Shown piece by piece: positions 16,587 through 24,786 of a DNA stretch of 43,709 nucleotides. The stretch is from NCBI GenBank assembly GCA_021796515.1, contig JAKACC010000006.1:1-43709 (forward strand), written 5' to 3'. Source of the DNA: an archaeon. GTDB taxonomy: Archaea; Thermoproteota; Nitrososphaeria; Nitrososphaerales; Gagatemarchaeaceae. The position numbers and the translations under genes are program-made. The notes under the pieces were generated by a model that saw only the letters and a program-made list of their open reading frames with translations, made no database searches and had not been told where the DNA came from. Positions within the stretch are counted from its first letter, which is position 1. Every line of letters starts with the position of its first letter.

Positions 16587-17474
16587 TTGGCGTACATCCC
16601 AATAGCAGCAGGCCTAGTCGCGGCTCTCTGTTGGGGGACCTCCGACTACCTGTCGAGGAGCCAGTCGGAGAAGTTGGGGTCCTACAAGACCGTCGTTTAT
16701 TCGCACGTGGTCACACTCGTCGTCCTACTGGCCCTGATCCCCTGGATTGACCCTCATCTGTCACTCACGCCGCCGGCGCTGGAGGTCTTGGCTGTGGCAG
16801 GAGGGCTGAACCTCATAGCATTCCTCCTGCTTTACCGCGCATTCCATAGAGGGGTGGTCTCTGTCGTTGCCCCTATCGCTTACACGTACCCCGCTGTGAC
16901 CGTCATCCTTTCCGTCGCCCTTCTCGGGACCCTGGTGTCGCCGGCCAAGGTTGTCGCCATCACAGGGATAATACTCGGGGTGATCCTCCTCTCGACGCGT
17001 TTCTCTGAGTTAAAGGGGCAGCTCGGAGGGCGTGGGAAGGCTGCACTAACGGCTGGGGTTGGGTCGGCAGTGGGGTGCTCGACCTTCTTTGGGATGGTTT
17101 ACGTGGGGGTTGGCTACGCGGCCCCGTTAGTCAGCCTCGTGATTCCGGCCCTGATGCTGCGGGGTGTTGGAGCGTCTGCGGGGTTCGCTCTTGCTCCCGT
17201 ACTCGGTCAGGACATCAAGCCCAGCCTGGCCGACTTCTCAGGCACCATACTTGTTATGGGCGTCCTGGAAGCCGCCGGGTTCCTTTCGTTCACCTACGGG
17301 ATTATTGCAGGGACTGGCGCTCTCCCTATGGTTGCCGCCCTTTCGGGAGTGGGTGGAGCCGTGGCCGCGGGGTACGGGCTTGTACTCCTCAGGGAACGCC
17401 TCGAGCTCAACCAGGTGGCTGGGGTCCTCCTCGCGATTGCAGGCGTCTTCGTACTTCTATACTTTGGAGGTTGA
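16587..17474 (+). CDS. EamA/DMT-superfamily transporter (10 TM)
   Basis: 295 residues with ten hydrophobic helices in two EamA halves: first AAGLVAALCWGTSDYLSRS and RGVVSVVAPIAYTYPAVTVILSVALLG, second GTGALPMVAALSGVGGAVAAG and LERLELNQVAGVLLAIAGVF-like ending. This family exports metabolites such as amino acids or cofactors. The start is TTG following GAGGAGGGGAAGG, a purine-rich stretch. The substrate is unknown. Confidence 0.85.
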   Translation: MAYIPIAAGLVAALCWGTSDYLSRSQSEKLGSYKTVVYSHVVTLVVLLALIPWIDPHLSLTPPALEVLAVAGGLNLIAFLLLYRAFHRGVVSVVAPIAYTYPAVTVILSVALLGTLVSPAKVVAITGIILGVILLSTRFSELKGQLGGRGKAALTAGVGSAVGCSTFFGMVYVGVGYAAPLVSLVIPALMLRGVGASAGFALAPVLGQDIKPSLADFSGTILVMGVLEAAGFLSFTYGIIAGTGALPMVAALSGVGGAVAAGYGLVLLRERLELNQVAGVLLAIAGVFVLLYFGG

Positions 17475-17491
17475 GAGGGACGGACTATTTC

Positions 17492-17800
17492 ATGGCGGTC
17501 AGTACGGGCAGGAAGAGGGTGGACAGGGCTGTCGCGACGCTGGAGGCAGTCGCAGGCCCCTGCTATCCCATGCTCTTCCTCAAGCTCGGGGCCTCCGAGT
17601 GGACCCCGGTGGGGGAAGAGATGCTCCAGAAGGTGGTTCAGGGTAAGAACAAGACTGCAGCGCTCGTTGTCTGCGACGGCGACGGAAACTCGAAGTCGAT
17701 GAGCGCATTCGTTCCGGCCGACAGGGCGAAAGAGTTTTCGAAGGCCCTGGAGCTGAAGGGCGTTCGCGTCTATCCGGGGGACGTGAGGCTCCCAATCTGA
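17492..17800 (+). CDS. Hypothetical protein (102 aa)
   Basis: 102 residues from ATG 17492; the frame stays open upstream inside the transporter gene but only this part is independent. Alternating strands and helices (AALVVCDGDGNSKSMSAFVP, then EFSKALELKGVRVYPGDVRL) suggest a small alpha/beta fold. No motif identifies a family. It begins 18 bases after the EamA stop, so it is likely co-transcribed. Confidence 0.6.
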   Translation: MAVSTGRKRVDRAVATLEAVAGPCYPMLFLKLGASEWTPVGEEMLQKVVQGKNKTAALVVCDGDGNSKSMSAFVPADRAKEFSKALELKGVRVYPGDVRLPI

Positions 17801-17936
17801 CCCTCCTCTTTATTAACAGGGTAAGGTTCTGGAGTATCGCGCCTTACCTGCACGGCCCAAACTCCGACGAACTCTTTGCAGCTCGACGAAGCAAGGGGAC
17901 GTGCCCGTATGACGCAGAGAAATTGGGGGTGAACGA

Positions 17937-18113
17937 ATGGCAAGATGTTCGGTATGCAAGGGCCACGCGGTAGCTACATGCTCAGAATGCCGGGCGCAGG
18001 TATGCATGTCGCACTCTACGACTATTTTCGATGAGGCTAGCAGGGCCATGAAGACCTACTGCGGTAACTGCACTGCGAAGAGGATGCCCGTGTGGGTTTC
18101 GCGGCGTAGGTAG
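17937..18113 (+). CDS. Small zinc-finger protein (58 aa)
   Basis: 58 residues with four cysteine pairs or knuckles: CSVC (4-7), CSEC (15-18) followed by C23 and H26, and CGNC (42-45). The spacing C-x2-C...C-x2-C-x4-C-x2-H resembles a B-box-type zinc finger, with an extra CxxC near the end. A strong ribosome-binding stretch (GGGGGTGA) ends a few bases before the ATG. The C-terminus is basic (RMPVWVSRRR). The function is unknown, perhaps nucleic-acid or protein binding. Confidence 0.7.
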   Translation: MARCSVCKGHAVATCSECRAQVCMSHSTTIFDEASRAMKTYCGNCTAKRMPVWVSRRR

Positions 18114-18257
18114 CGTTCAGGAAGAACCCAGAACCATCGGCTCAACCGGAGTATTGTACCAAATAGTCGGCCTGGGGCTCTAAAACGAGGACTCCGGCGC
18201 TGGATGCCTCACAGAGGACGCCCGTGGGTCACCAAGCTGGCAACTGGCTCTCGGTAG

Positions 18258-18956
18258 TCAGGGCTCTACCCCGAAGTAGAGCCGTCTGTTGCTCTTTCCC
18301 TTGTTGTCGATTTCGAGGCCGACTACCTTCCCGATTTCCCGGGTGTTCTTCACATGCACTCCTCCGTCGGCCTGCGTGTCTACGTCGCCTATCTGAACGA
18401 TGCGGAGTTCCTCAAGTGACGGAGGCATGGCATTGGCGAGCTTGACGAAGCCCGGGTTGGCCAGGGCTTCCTCCCTCTTCATGAAGAACGTCGTAACGTC
18501 GAGTTCCCTCCTCACCGCTTCGTTGACCCTGTCGATGTAGTGAGACATTTTGCTTCTGTCGAAATTTTCGAGGTTGAAGTCGACCCGCGACTTGTCTGGG
18601 CTTATCTGGTTGCCAGTGATTAGGGCCCCGGCCTCCCCATTCACTATCGCACTGAGTATGTGCGCGGACGTATGCATCCTCATGACTCTGTACCTCCTAT
18701 CCCAGTCCAACACGCCGTGAACTTTGTCCCCCATTCGCAGTTCCGCAGGTTCCTCTAGCAGATGGATGACGTTATCCCCCTCCTTTATGGCCTCCATCAC
18801 CCTCGCCCCGTTCAGGCTCCCCACGTCGGAGACCAGTCCACCGCCCCTTGGATTGAAGGCAGTCGAGTCCAAGATTACCCTGTTGCCGTCAACCAGTTCA
18901 GCTTCCGCCTCAAATTCGCGCAGATACATGTCCTCCCAGTAGAGTTTCCTAGTCAT
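18258..18956 (-). CDS. alaX: Alanyl-tRNA editing protein AlaX (trans-editing hydrolase)
   Basis: 232 residues, the size of the medium AlaX-M form. The zinc-binding HTSAHIL motif is near residue 95 and the second part QADGGVHVKNT is near residue 190 (the usual C-x-x-x-H here has Q in place of Cys, which occurs in several AlaX proteins). The N-terminal beta-barrel domain carries FNPRGGGLVSDVG. AlaX hydrolyses Ser-tRNA-Ala or Gly-tRNA-Ala. A TATA-like CGTTAAT about 26 bases upstream suggests a near-leaderless start at the ATG. Confidence 0.88.
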   Translation of the reverse strand: MTRKLYWEDMYLREFEAEAELVDGNRVILDSTAFNPRGGGLVSDVGSLNGARVMEAIKEGDNVIHLLEEPAELRMGDKVHGVLDWDRRYRVMRMHTSAHILSAIVNGEAGALITGNQISPDKSRVDFNLENFDRSKMSHYIDRVNEAVRRELDVTTFFMKREEALANPGFVKLANAMPPSLEELRIVQIGDVDTQADGGVHVKNTREIGKVVGLEIDNKGKSNRRLYFGVEP

Positions 18957-18995
18957 CGTAACCGCTCGCCGGCAGAGCCAGATTAACGTTCGTTC

Positions 18996-20312
18996 TCAAT
19001 ACGCGCTGATCTTTGTCTGGGTCAGCTCGCGGGAGATAAGTGCGCTCTCCCTCTTCCACTTTGCCTTGGATATCCTCATCTTCGATAGCGCCGAGTCCAT
19101 CGCGCCCCCGAACGTCTCATGCCTTTCGAACGGCTGCTTCATGAGCGCCCTTATGCTCTCCCTCACGTTCCACACTCCGAGCGGCATGATGAACCCGGGG
19201 TACGTCTCCCGTAGGACTACGGCAGCCGCCTGCTTCCCCTCCCTTTCTAGTGCCTCCGTCACCGCGAGCCGCGTCGAGTAGTAGCACCCCCCCACCCGCG
19301 CATACGTCGTCCTGCCGAAGTACTCCTCGTGGTCGCCTATCATGTAAGGGGCGGTGGTGAACTGGTTCCACGTGGTGTTTGGAAACCAGGCCTCAACCCA
19401 CTCGAATCTCCAAGGCTCGGGGAGGAGCATCGCGACGTACTGGTTGTCGTAGACGCCGAAGCTGTAGACCCTGTATTCGTCGATGGTAGGATAGCGCTTG
19501 ACCTTCTCTACCAAGTCTAGGCTTATCGAGCTGTCTACCGCGGTGATGCTCCACCTGGTGGGGACTATCTTCCTCCTGGCGCCGAACCCGAACATCCCAA
19601 GAGAGAAAGCCCTCTGTATCCTGGTGACCAGCACTCCCTTCCTATACAGCTCGCCTATGGCTCCGGCCGCGTCCAGGTCCCTGTCGTAGTATGCTGTCTG
19701 GACCCGCCCGTCGACCGACGGGTTGTCGATCTTGAACCTGTCGAGCGGGCCTGACGGTCCGTAGGGTTGGGTGTCTTCACTGAGGGTCAAAATCCTTCTG
19801 GGTGCCTTCGTCAGCCTGAGCTCAGTGTCAACGGGCCTCGCGGCCATGGCCAGCTCCTGGAGGGAGGACAGGAACCTCCCCGGGTCTTGGGCGTCTTCCA
19901 CGCTCGCCCTGGAGTTCCCCCTGACGAGGGAGTACCTGTAGTCCACAATCTGGTCTATGGGCTTCCCTAGCCACTCCTCCGGAGTGTCCAGCACCGTGGT
20001 GTCCCCGAATTGCGGCGGGACCATCGGGCCTATGGAGACCTTCGGGTACCCGAGCCTCCCTACAAACACGCCAGGTGGGGAAGAGCCGAGGATCTCGTTT
20101 GTCGCCATCGATGGACCCTGCCTGGCCAACGCCTGGGCTTTCACGATGACAGGGCACCTGGGCTTGCCGCAGAGGAGTTTCGCTCCCCGGCACGCTAGGC
20201 ACATCCAGGCGGGAGGGCTCTCCACGACCTCGATGGACTTCGCTTCGTCCTCCTCTAGCCCGGTCACGGACGGTGTCATCACGTTCGAGAGCCAAGCGAT
20301 TCTCTTCGACAA
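18996..20312 (-). CDS. nreA: Archaeal DNA repair protein NreA
   Basis: 438 residues. The N-terminus has a zinc motif CLACRGAKLLCGKPRCP (C-x2-C...C-x4-C-P, residues about 38-54), and then SSPPGVFVGRLGYPKVSIGPM, hallmarks of NreA/NreB (DUF650/DUF651). The last residues QTKISAY form a PCNA-interacting-like motif (Q-x-x-I-x-x-Y), as reported for NreA proteins that work with PCNA in DNA repair. TTG start is supported by a TATA box (GGTTTAAGA) about 27 bases upstream, giving a leaderless mRNA. It is divergent to nothing adjacent and follows the Zn-alcohol dehydrogenase on the same strand. Confidence 0.88.
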   Translation of the reverse strand: MSKRIAWLSNVMTPSVTGLEEDEAKSIEVVESPPAWMCLACRGAKLLCGKPRCPVIVKAQALARQGPSMATNEILGSSPPGVFVGRLGYPKVSIGPMVPPQFGDTTVLDTPEEWLGKPIDQIVDYRYSLVRGNSRASVEDAQDPGRFLSSLQELAMAARPVDTELRLTKAPRRILTLSEDTQPYGPSGPLDRFKIDNPSVDGRVQTAYYDRDLDAAGAIGELYRKGVLVTRIQRAFSLGMFGFGARRKIVPTRWSITAVDSSISLDLVEKVKRYPTIDEYRVYSFGVYDNQYVAMLLPEPWRFEWVEAWFPNTTWNQFTTAPYMIGDHEEYFGRTTYARVGGCYYSTRLAVTEALEREGKQAAAVVLRETYPGFIMPLGVWNVRESIRALMKQPFERHETFGGAMDSALSKMRISKAKWKRESALISRELTQTKISAY

Positions 20313-20379
20313 ATGACCTAGGAATGGGCGCTTCCGCTCTTAAACCCGTCCTGGTCGCCCTCGGTCGAGCCCGAAGCCC

Positions 20380-21357
20380 CTAGATTTCGAAGACGGTCTT
20401 GATAGCCGAGCTCGAAGCGGCGGACTCGAACGCTTCCTCACACCTATCCAGGGGGAACCTACGGGTTATCATCCCATCAACCTTGACGTCTCCTCGGCGT
20501 AAGAGTTCTATCGCCTCCTCGAAGGGCCCGCACCTAGATCCCTGGACTCTGAGCTCGTCTACCGCAACCCTGGTCGCGTCAAACTCCACCGGGGTCCCGT
20601 GGGTGCTCTTGAGGTGAAGGGTCCCCCGAGGCCTCACTAGGTCCATCGCCAGGGACAGACCCTCGGGGGTCCCGGTCACTTCGACTACATTGTCAAATTT
20701 TGTCCCGCCGGTCAGGTCGAAGACCTTGGTGATTTCTTCCGAGTCGAACGCGTGAGCGCCCAGCCGACGCGCCATCTCGAGTTTCACCCCTTTGTGCCCA
20801 ATGGCGACCATGACTTGTGGGGCGCGGAGCTTGAGGACCTGTAGGGCAAGAAGTCCCATCCTCCCGACGCCCACCACTGCGATCGTCGACCCATGATCTA
20901 TCTGGGTCACCTTGGTTATTTGGACGCAAGCTGCGAGAGGCTCGATGAAGACGGCTTCATCGTCCCTCACGGAGTCGGGGACGAGGTGGATGTTTTCTGC
21001 CGGGGTGGAGACCTGTTCGGCGAAGCCGCCGTCCCTGCGTATCCCGAGAGCCTCGACCTTCTCGCAATGAGTCCGCAAGCCCATCCTGCAGTAAGCGCAC
21101 CCTCCGCAGGAGACGTTGATCTCTGTCACGGCCCTCTTGCCGACCAGATCGGGCTTCCAACTGGGTGCACTGACAACCGTCCCAAGGATTTCATGCCCAA
21201 GCACCAGCGGAGTCGGAACAGAGAGTTTTCCCGACTTTATTGCCAAGTCGGTCCCGCATATCCCGGCCCTTCTCACAGCTATGACCGCCTCTCCTGTCCG
21301 ACGAGGGGGCGAGACTTCTCTGCACGACACGGTCCCGTCGTAAACGACAGCTCGCAA
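20380..21357 (-). CDS. Zinc-dependent medium-chain dehydrogenase (alcohol/threonine dehydrogenase-like)
   Basis: About 325 residues. Catalytic-zinc residues are in GICGTDLAIKSG and GHEILG; the structural zinc site is CGGCAYCRMGLRTHC (four Cys, residues about 84-98). The Rossmann motif VGVGRMGLLALQVLK binds NAD(P). The substrate is unclear. The frame could start at GTG 21369, but a TATA box (TATTTAG complement) at about 21385 is 26 bases from TTG 21357, which yields a typical MRAVVYDG N-terminus; I use that start. Confidence 0.85.
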   Translation of the reverse strand: MRAVVYDGTVSCREVSPPRRTGEAVIAVRRAGICGTDLAIKSGKLSVPTPLVLGHEILGTVVSAPSWKPDLVGKRAVTEINVSCGGCAYCRMGLRTHCEKVEALGIRRDGGFAEQVSTPAENIHLVPDSVRDDEAVFIEPLAACVQITKVTQIDHGSTIAVVGVGRMGLLALQVLKLRAPQVMVAIGHKGVKLEMARRLGAHAFDSEEITKVFDLTGGTKFDNVVEVTGTPEGLSLAMDLVRPRGTLHLKSTHGTPVEFDATRVAVDELRVQGSRCGPFEEAIELLRRGDVKVDGMITRRFPLDRCEEAFESAASSSAIKTVFEI

Positions 21358-21424
21358 CGGAAACGGCACTCTAGCGCTGTCTATTTAGCTGGCAGCCCAC
21401 GTCCTTCCAGGGTCCAGGCTCTAC

Positions 21425-23449
21425 CTACGGCGTCCTCACCGTAGACTCGCCCAGCGTCTTCTCGACCATGAAAATCTGGTCTGCGAAGCTCTCCAGTTCC
21501 TTGTCGTGGGAGACGATTATCATCTGCAGGCACCCCACGTCGTCCAGCACCTCTCTCACTGTCCCGAGCTGCGCTTGGCTGAACCCATCGGTGGGCTCAT
21601 CCAAGATTAGGAGGTTCGACTTCATCCCGACGGAAACTCTCTGGGCGAGGACGTTGAGAGCGAGCCTATAGGCGAGGGCGATGCTTGTTCTCTCTCCGCC
21701 ACTGAGGTACCTAACGTCCTGCTCGTACCCCGCCTGAGTGACTACCGGAGAGAAGTCCTCGTCTACCCTGACCTCCTTCTCGGGGTCGTCCACAAGCAAC
21801 CCGAACCACTTCCTGAACAGCGAGTCGAACTCCTGATTGACGGTGGCCAACACCGACTTCTCGACGGTCTTCACTGTGGGCACAAAATAGTCGCTCAGCC
21901 AGATCTCTCTTTCTCTGAGCTTCCTTCCTCTATTCGACGCCTCCTCTTTAGCCACCACCTCGATGGCGATTTCCGTCTGCCTCTTCTGGGCTTCCTCGAG
22001 CAGACCCCTAGTCCTTACGAGCCTGTCTCTCACACCCCTGAGCTTATCCTCAGTCTTGGTCAGATTCTTCTCAGCCGCCTTTATTCCCTCTTCGACCCCA
22101 CGCAGTTCTCTCAGCTGCTCCCCGGCCTGTTGAAGTGATTTCTTCGCGAAGTTGACCCGTTTTTCGAACTTGTGCATGGCCTGTGCCTTCTTCTCCAGGT
22201 CAGCCTTCAATCTCGAGCGCTCGGCTCTCCTTTGGGCAGACTCTTTCGAGGCTTCCCTGTACGACTCGACGCGCTCTATCTTCTCGCGGAGCGTATTGAT
22301 TTCGCCTTCGACTGCCCGGAGCTCCCGGACAAGGTGGTCCCGCTCGGCGCTCTTTTCCGACCTCCTTTCGTCGAAGTCGTGGGCCTCCACCGGCCTGTCG
22401 CACACCGGGCAGACTCCGTTCCTCATGACCGACTCGTAATCAGACAGCTTTGTCTCCGCCGCGGCCTTCAGCTCGGTCAGCTTCTTCTCCTTCCCTTCAA
22501 GGGTGCGTCCTCTCCGCTTCAAGTCAGGGAGCGAATCTGTCGAAGGCGGTCGCTCGAGCTCCGAGCCGGCCAGTTCGGCGTCGATGGCCTTGAGGGCTCC
22601 TGTCAGTTCGGCGATTTCGGCCTTCGCCGCTGCAAAGTCGGCAGCCGCTTCGGACTCGAGACGTTCGTAGTACTCCTTCTCCACCTTGACTCCCTGGAGG
22701 CTCAGCTCGCGCTTCCGCAGCGCCTCCCTCTCGTCCTTCACGAGACGGACTTCCTCTTCGACGTGCAGCTCCGTCTCCTCCAACTCTGAGAGACCGTCTC
22801 TGTGCTTTTCCTCTTCTTTCTGGAGCCTCTCGATGACCTCCCGTAGTTCGGTCATCCCTGTAGCTATTCCATCCTGCTTGCTCGCGTCAATCCTGATCTG
22901 CTTGGAAGCTTCTTCCGCGTTGTTCGCTGCAACCTTGTAGTCCTCCACCCTGAACGCCCTCCTGAGGATCTGCAGCCTCTGCTCGGAAGCGAGAGCGAGG
23001 ATGCTCTTCATCTCTTCTTGGGGAGTGTACACCGCATATCTGTAGACCCAGCTCTGGGCCTTCGGGTCGGGAGCCTCGTTGAACTCGAGGATTTCAAGTA
23101 TCTTCTCCTTCAGTTCGCTCGGAGAAAGGCTCAGAGTCTCACCGGGCATCTTGAGCACTCCGTCAGACTGCTGAACCCTCCCTGACTTCCTCTGAAGCCT
23201 CCTGGTGACTTCGTACTCCGAGCCGTCCACGTCGAAGGACATCCTCACTTCCCCGCTGTCCTGGCCGAGCCTCAGCACCGAAGTCCCCGAATCTGAACCA
23301 AGGCCGAACAGGGCGAACTCCATGGCTACCAGGACGCTGGACTTGCCCGAGCCTATGTCCCCTTCAAGCAAGGTCCTGCCGAGAGGGAACCGGATCATGG
23401 AGTGCCCGTGACTCCTGATGTTCGTGAGCTCGAGCTCTTTGATTATCAT
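21425..23449 (-). CDS. rad50: DNA double-strand break repair ATPase Rad50
   Basis: 674 residues. Walker A GDIGSGKSS is at residues 30-38, the zinc-hook CPVC at 347-350, the ABC signature LSGGE at 582-586 and Walker B LLILDEPT at 613-620. Between them are long charged coiled coils. Rad50 with Mre11 tethers and processes DNA ends. The protein is shorter than most archaeal Rad50 (usually about 850-900 residues), so the coiled-coil arms are short while every catalytic motif remains. The ATG overlaps the mre11 stop by 4 bases, showing tight coupling. Confidence 0.95.
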   Translation of the reverse strand: MIIKELELTNIRSHGHSMIRFPLGRTLLEGDIGSGKSSVLVAMEFALFGLGSDSGTSVLRLGQDSGEVRMSFDVDGSEYEVTRRLQRKSGRVQQSDGVLKMPGETLSLSPSELKEKILEILEFNEAPDPKAQSWVYRYAVYTPQEEMKSILALASEQRLQILRRAFRVEDYKVAANNAEEASKQIRIDASKQDGIATGMTELREVIERLQKEEEKHRDGLSELEETELHVEEEVRLVKDEREALRKRELSLQGVKVEKEYYERLESEAAADFAAAKAEIAELTGALKAIDAELAGSELERPPSTDSLPDLKRRGRTLEGKEKKLTELKAAAETKLSDYESVMRNGVCPVCDRPVEAHDFDERRSEKSAERDHLVRELRAVEGEINTLREKIERVESYREASKESAQRRAERSRLKADLEKKAQAMHKFEKRVNFAKKSLQQAGEQLRELRGVEEGIKAAEKNLTKTEDKLRGVRDRLVRTRGLLEEAQKRQTEIAIEVVAKEEASNRGRKLREREIWLSDYFVPTVKTVEKSVLATVNQEFDSLFRKWFGLLVDDPEKEVRVDEDFSPVVTQAGYEQDVRYLSGGERTSIALAYRLALNVLAQRVSVGMKSNLLILDEPTDGFSQAQLGTVREVLDDVGCLQMIIVSHDKELESFADQIFMVEKTLGESTVRTP

Positions 23450-24699
23450 TTCTGCTCCACCCTTGTCAGGGCGTGAATCCCCTCTCTGACCATCCTCGCG
23501 ACGTAATCCTTCTTGGCCTCTCCCAGCTTCGGGGGCTGCCGCCAGAGCCTCAGGAGCTCCATCCCAACGGCTGCCCCGGACTGGCCGCGCAGGTGTTCGT
23601 CCCCAACCTGGACTTTGGCTGCCTCAAGTTCGAGCAGCTTCTTCTCGATGGACGCAGGCTCCTCCCCGGAGAAGACGGGGCCTGTCTGCTCCCTTGAACT
23701 CAGTCCGCTCCTGTTGATGTAGACGTGAATGGCCCCTCGCCCGGAGAGCGTGGCCTTGACATGCGCTAGCCCGACCTCGGACGGCTTCCCTCCTGCGAGC
23801 TCTCCATGGGCCCTTATGACCACCAGTCTGCCCGCTACGTCTAGCCCCTTGACGTCCTCCAAGATCTTGGCGCCCGCCTCAGGAGCGTTAAGGCCGCCGA
23901 GGTCGTACTCTCTGAAGATCCCTCCGAAAGAGTCCATGGGAACGAACGTCTTGCCGGTGACACGCGCGTCGAACTCGACGACGTAGAGCCCCCGCCGTTC
24001 ACCCTTCGCCGTCGCCTCCAGGTCTTTCCCGTAACCTGTAAACAGGGGACCGGGGAAGACAATGTTCTCCATCCCAGGGAGGCTGTACTCGCCCCTCTCG
24101 TGTATGTGGCCACCCGCATAATATCCGAATCCCTTCGGTAAGAGCTCCGCATCCACGGTGTCCATAGCACTCAGGTGGTCGGGCTTCAACTCAGTGAGCC
24201 CGCTGTGGAATGCGAATACCTTGAACCCCTGCTCTCTCTCAAGAGACGCCCTATCCAGGGCCTCGAAGTAACGGCTTTCGAGCCCGATCTTGCGCGCGGA
24301 GATGCCGGCGATTTTGGCCCCCGTCTTATCGTCTACCGTGACCCCGAGCCTTAGAGCCCCACCCTCGAAGCTCGGCTTGAACACGTTGGTCAGCACTCCG
24401 GCCGTGCTCAGTATGTCGATGACCGACGTACCGTTGGGGGTGTAGTCGTGGCTTCCATAGACGGCATAGATGGGAATCCCCTGCGTCTTCACTGCGATCA
24501 TGCTCTTCAGCGCAGCGTCGACCACCTCAAGGTCTGGAATCCCGACGTGGAACAGGTCCCCACAGACCAGAACGAAGTCCACTCCGAGTTCGACGCACTT
24601 CTTCATGGTGGCGTCGAAGATCTGCAGCTCGAGGTTCGCAAGTGCCGGCTCCCGGTGAGCTCCGAGATGGACGTCGGCTAGGTGCGCGAATCTGTGCAA
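23446..24699 (-). CDS. mre11: Mre11 DNA nuclease
   Basis: 417 residues with calcineurin-type phosphoesterase motifs: DVHLG (9-13), GDLFH (47-51), GSHDY (82-86), FHSGLTEL and GGHIHERGEY. Mre11 is the Mn-dependent nuclease partner of Rad50. The third motif has Ser where many family members have Asn (GNHD); such a change affects a metal-ligand position but may be normal for this lineage. TTG start lies about 26 bases from a TATA box (GTTTAAGC), so leaderless. No herA or nurA genes are adjacent. Confidence 0.94.
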   Translation of the reverse strand: MHRFAHLADVHLGAHREPALANLELQIFDATMKKCVELGVDFVLVCGDLFHVGIPDLEVVDAALKSMIAVKTQGIPIYAVYGSHDYTPNGTSVIDILSTAGVLTNVFKPSFEGGALRLGVTVDDKTGAKIAGISARKIGLESRYFEALDRASLEREQGFKVFAFHSGLTELKPDHLSAMDTVDAELLPKGFGYYAGGHIHERGEYSLPGMENIVFPGPLFTGYGKDLEATAKGERRGLYVVEFDARVTGKTFVPMDSFGGIFREYDLGGLNAPEAGAKILEDVKGLDVAGRLVVIRAHGELAGGKPSEVGLAHVKATLSGRGAIHVYINRSGLSSREQTGPVFSGEEPASIEKKLLELEAAKVQVGDEHLRGQSGAAVGMELLRLWRQPPKLGEAKKDYVARMVREGIHALTRVEQK

Positions 24700-24786
24700 C
24701 GTCTTTCTCCCTGACTCCGAGTTTAAGCGCGTTACGGACGCCGAGTCTACGTGGGTTCTAACGCCATTTGGGCGCCTTCATGGCCT

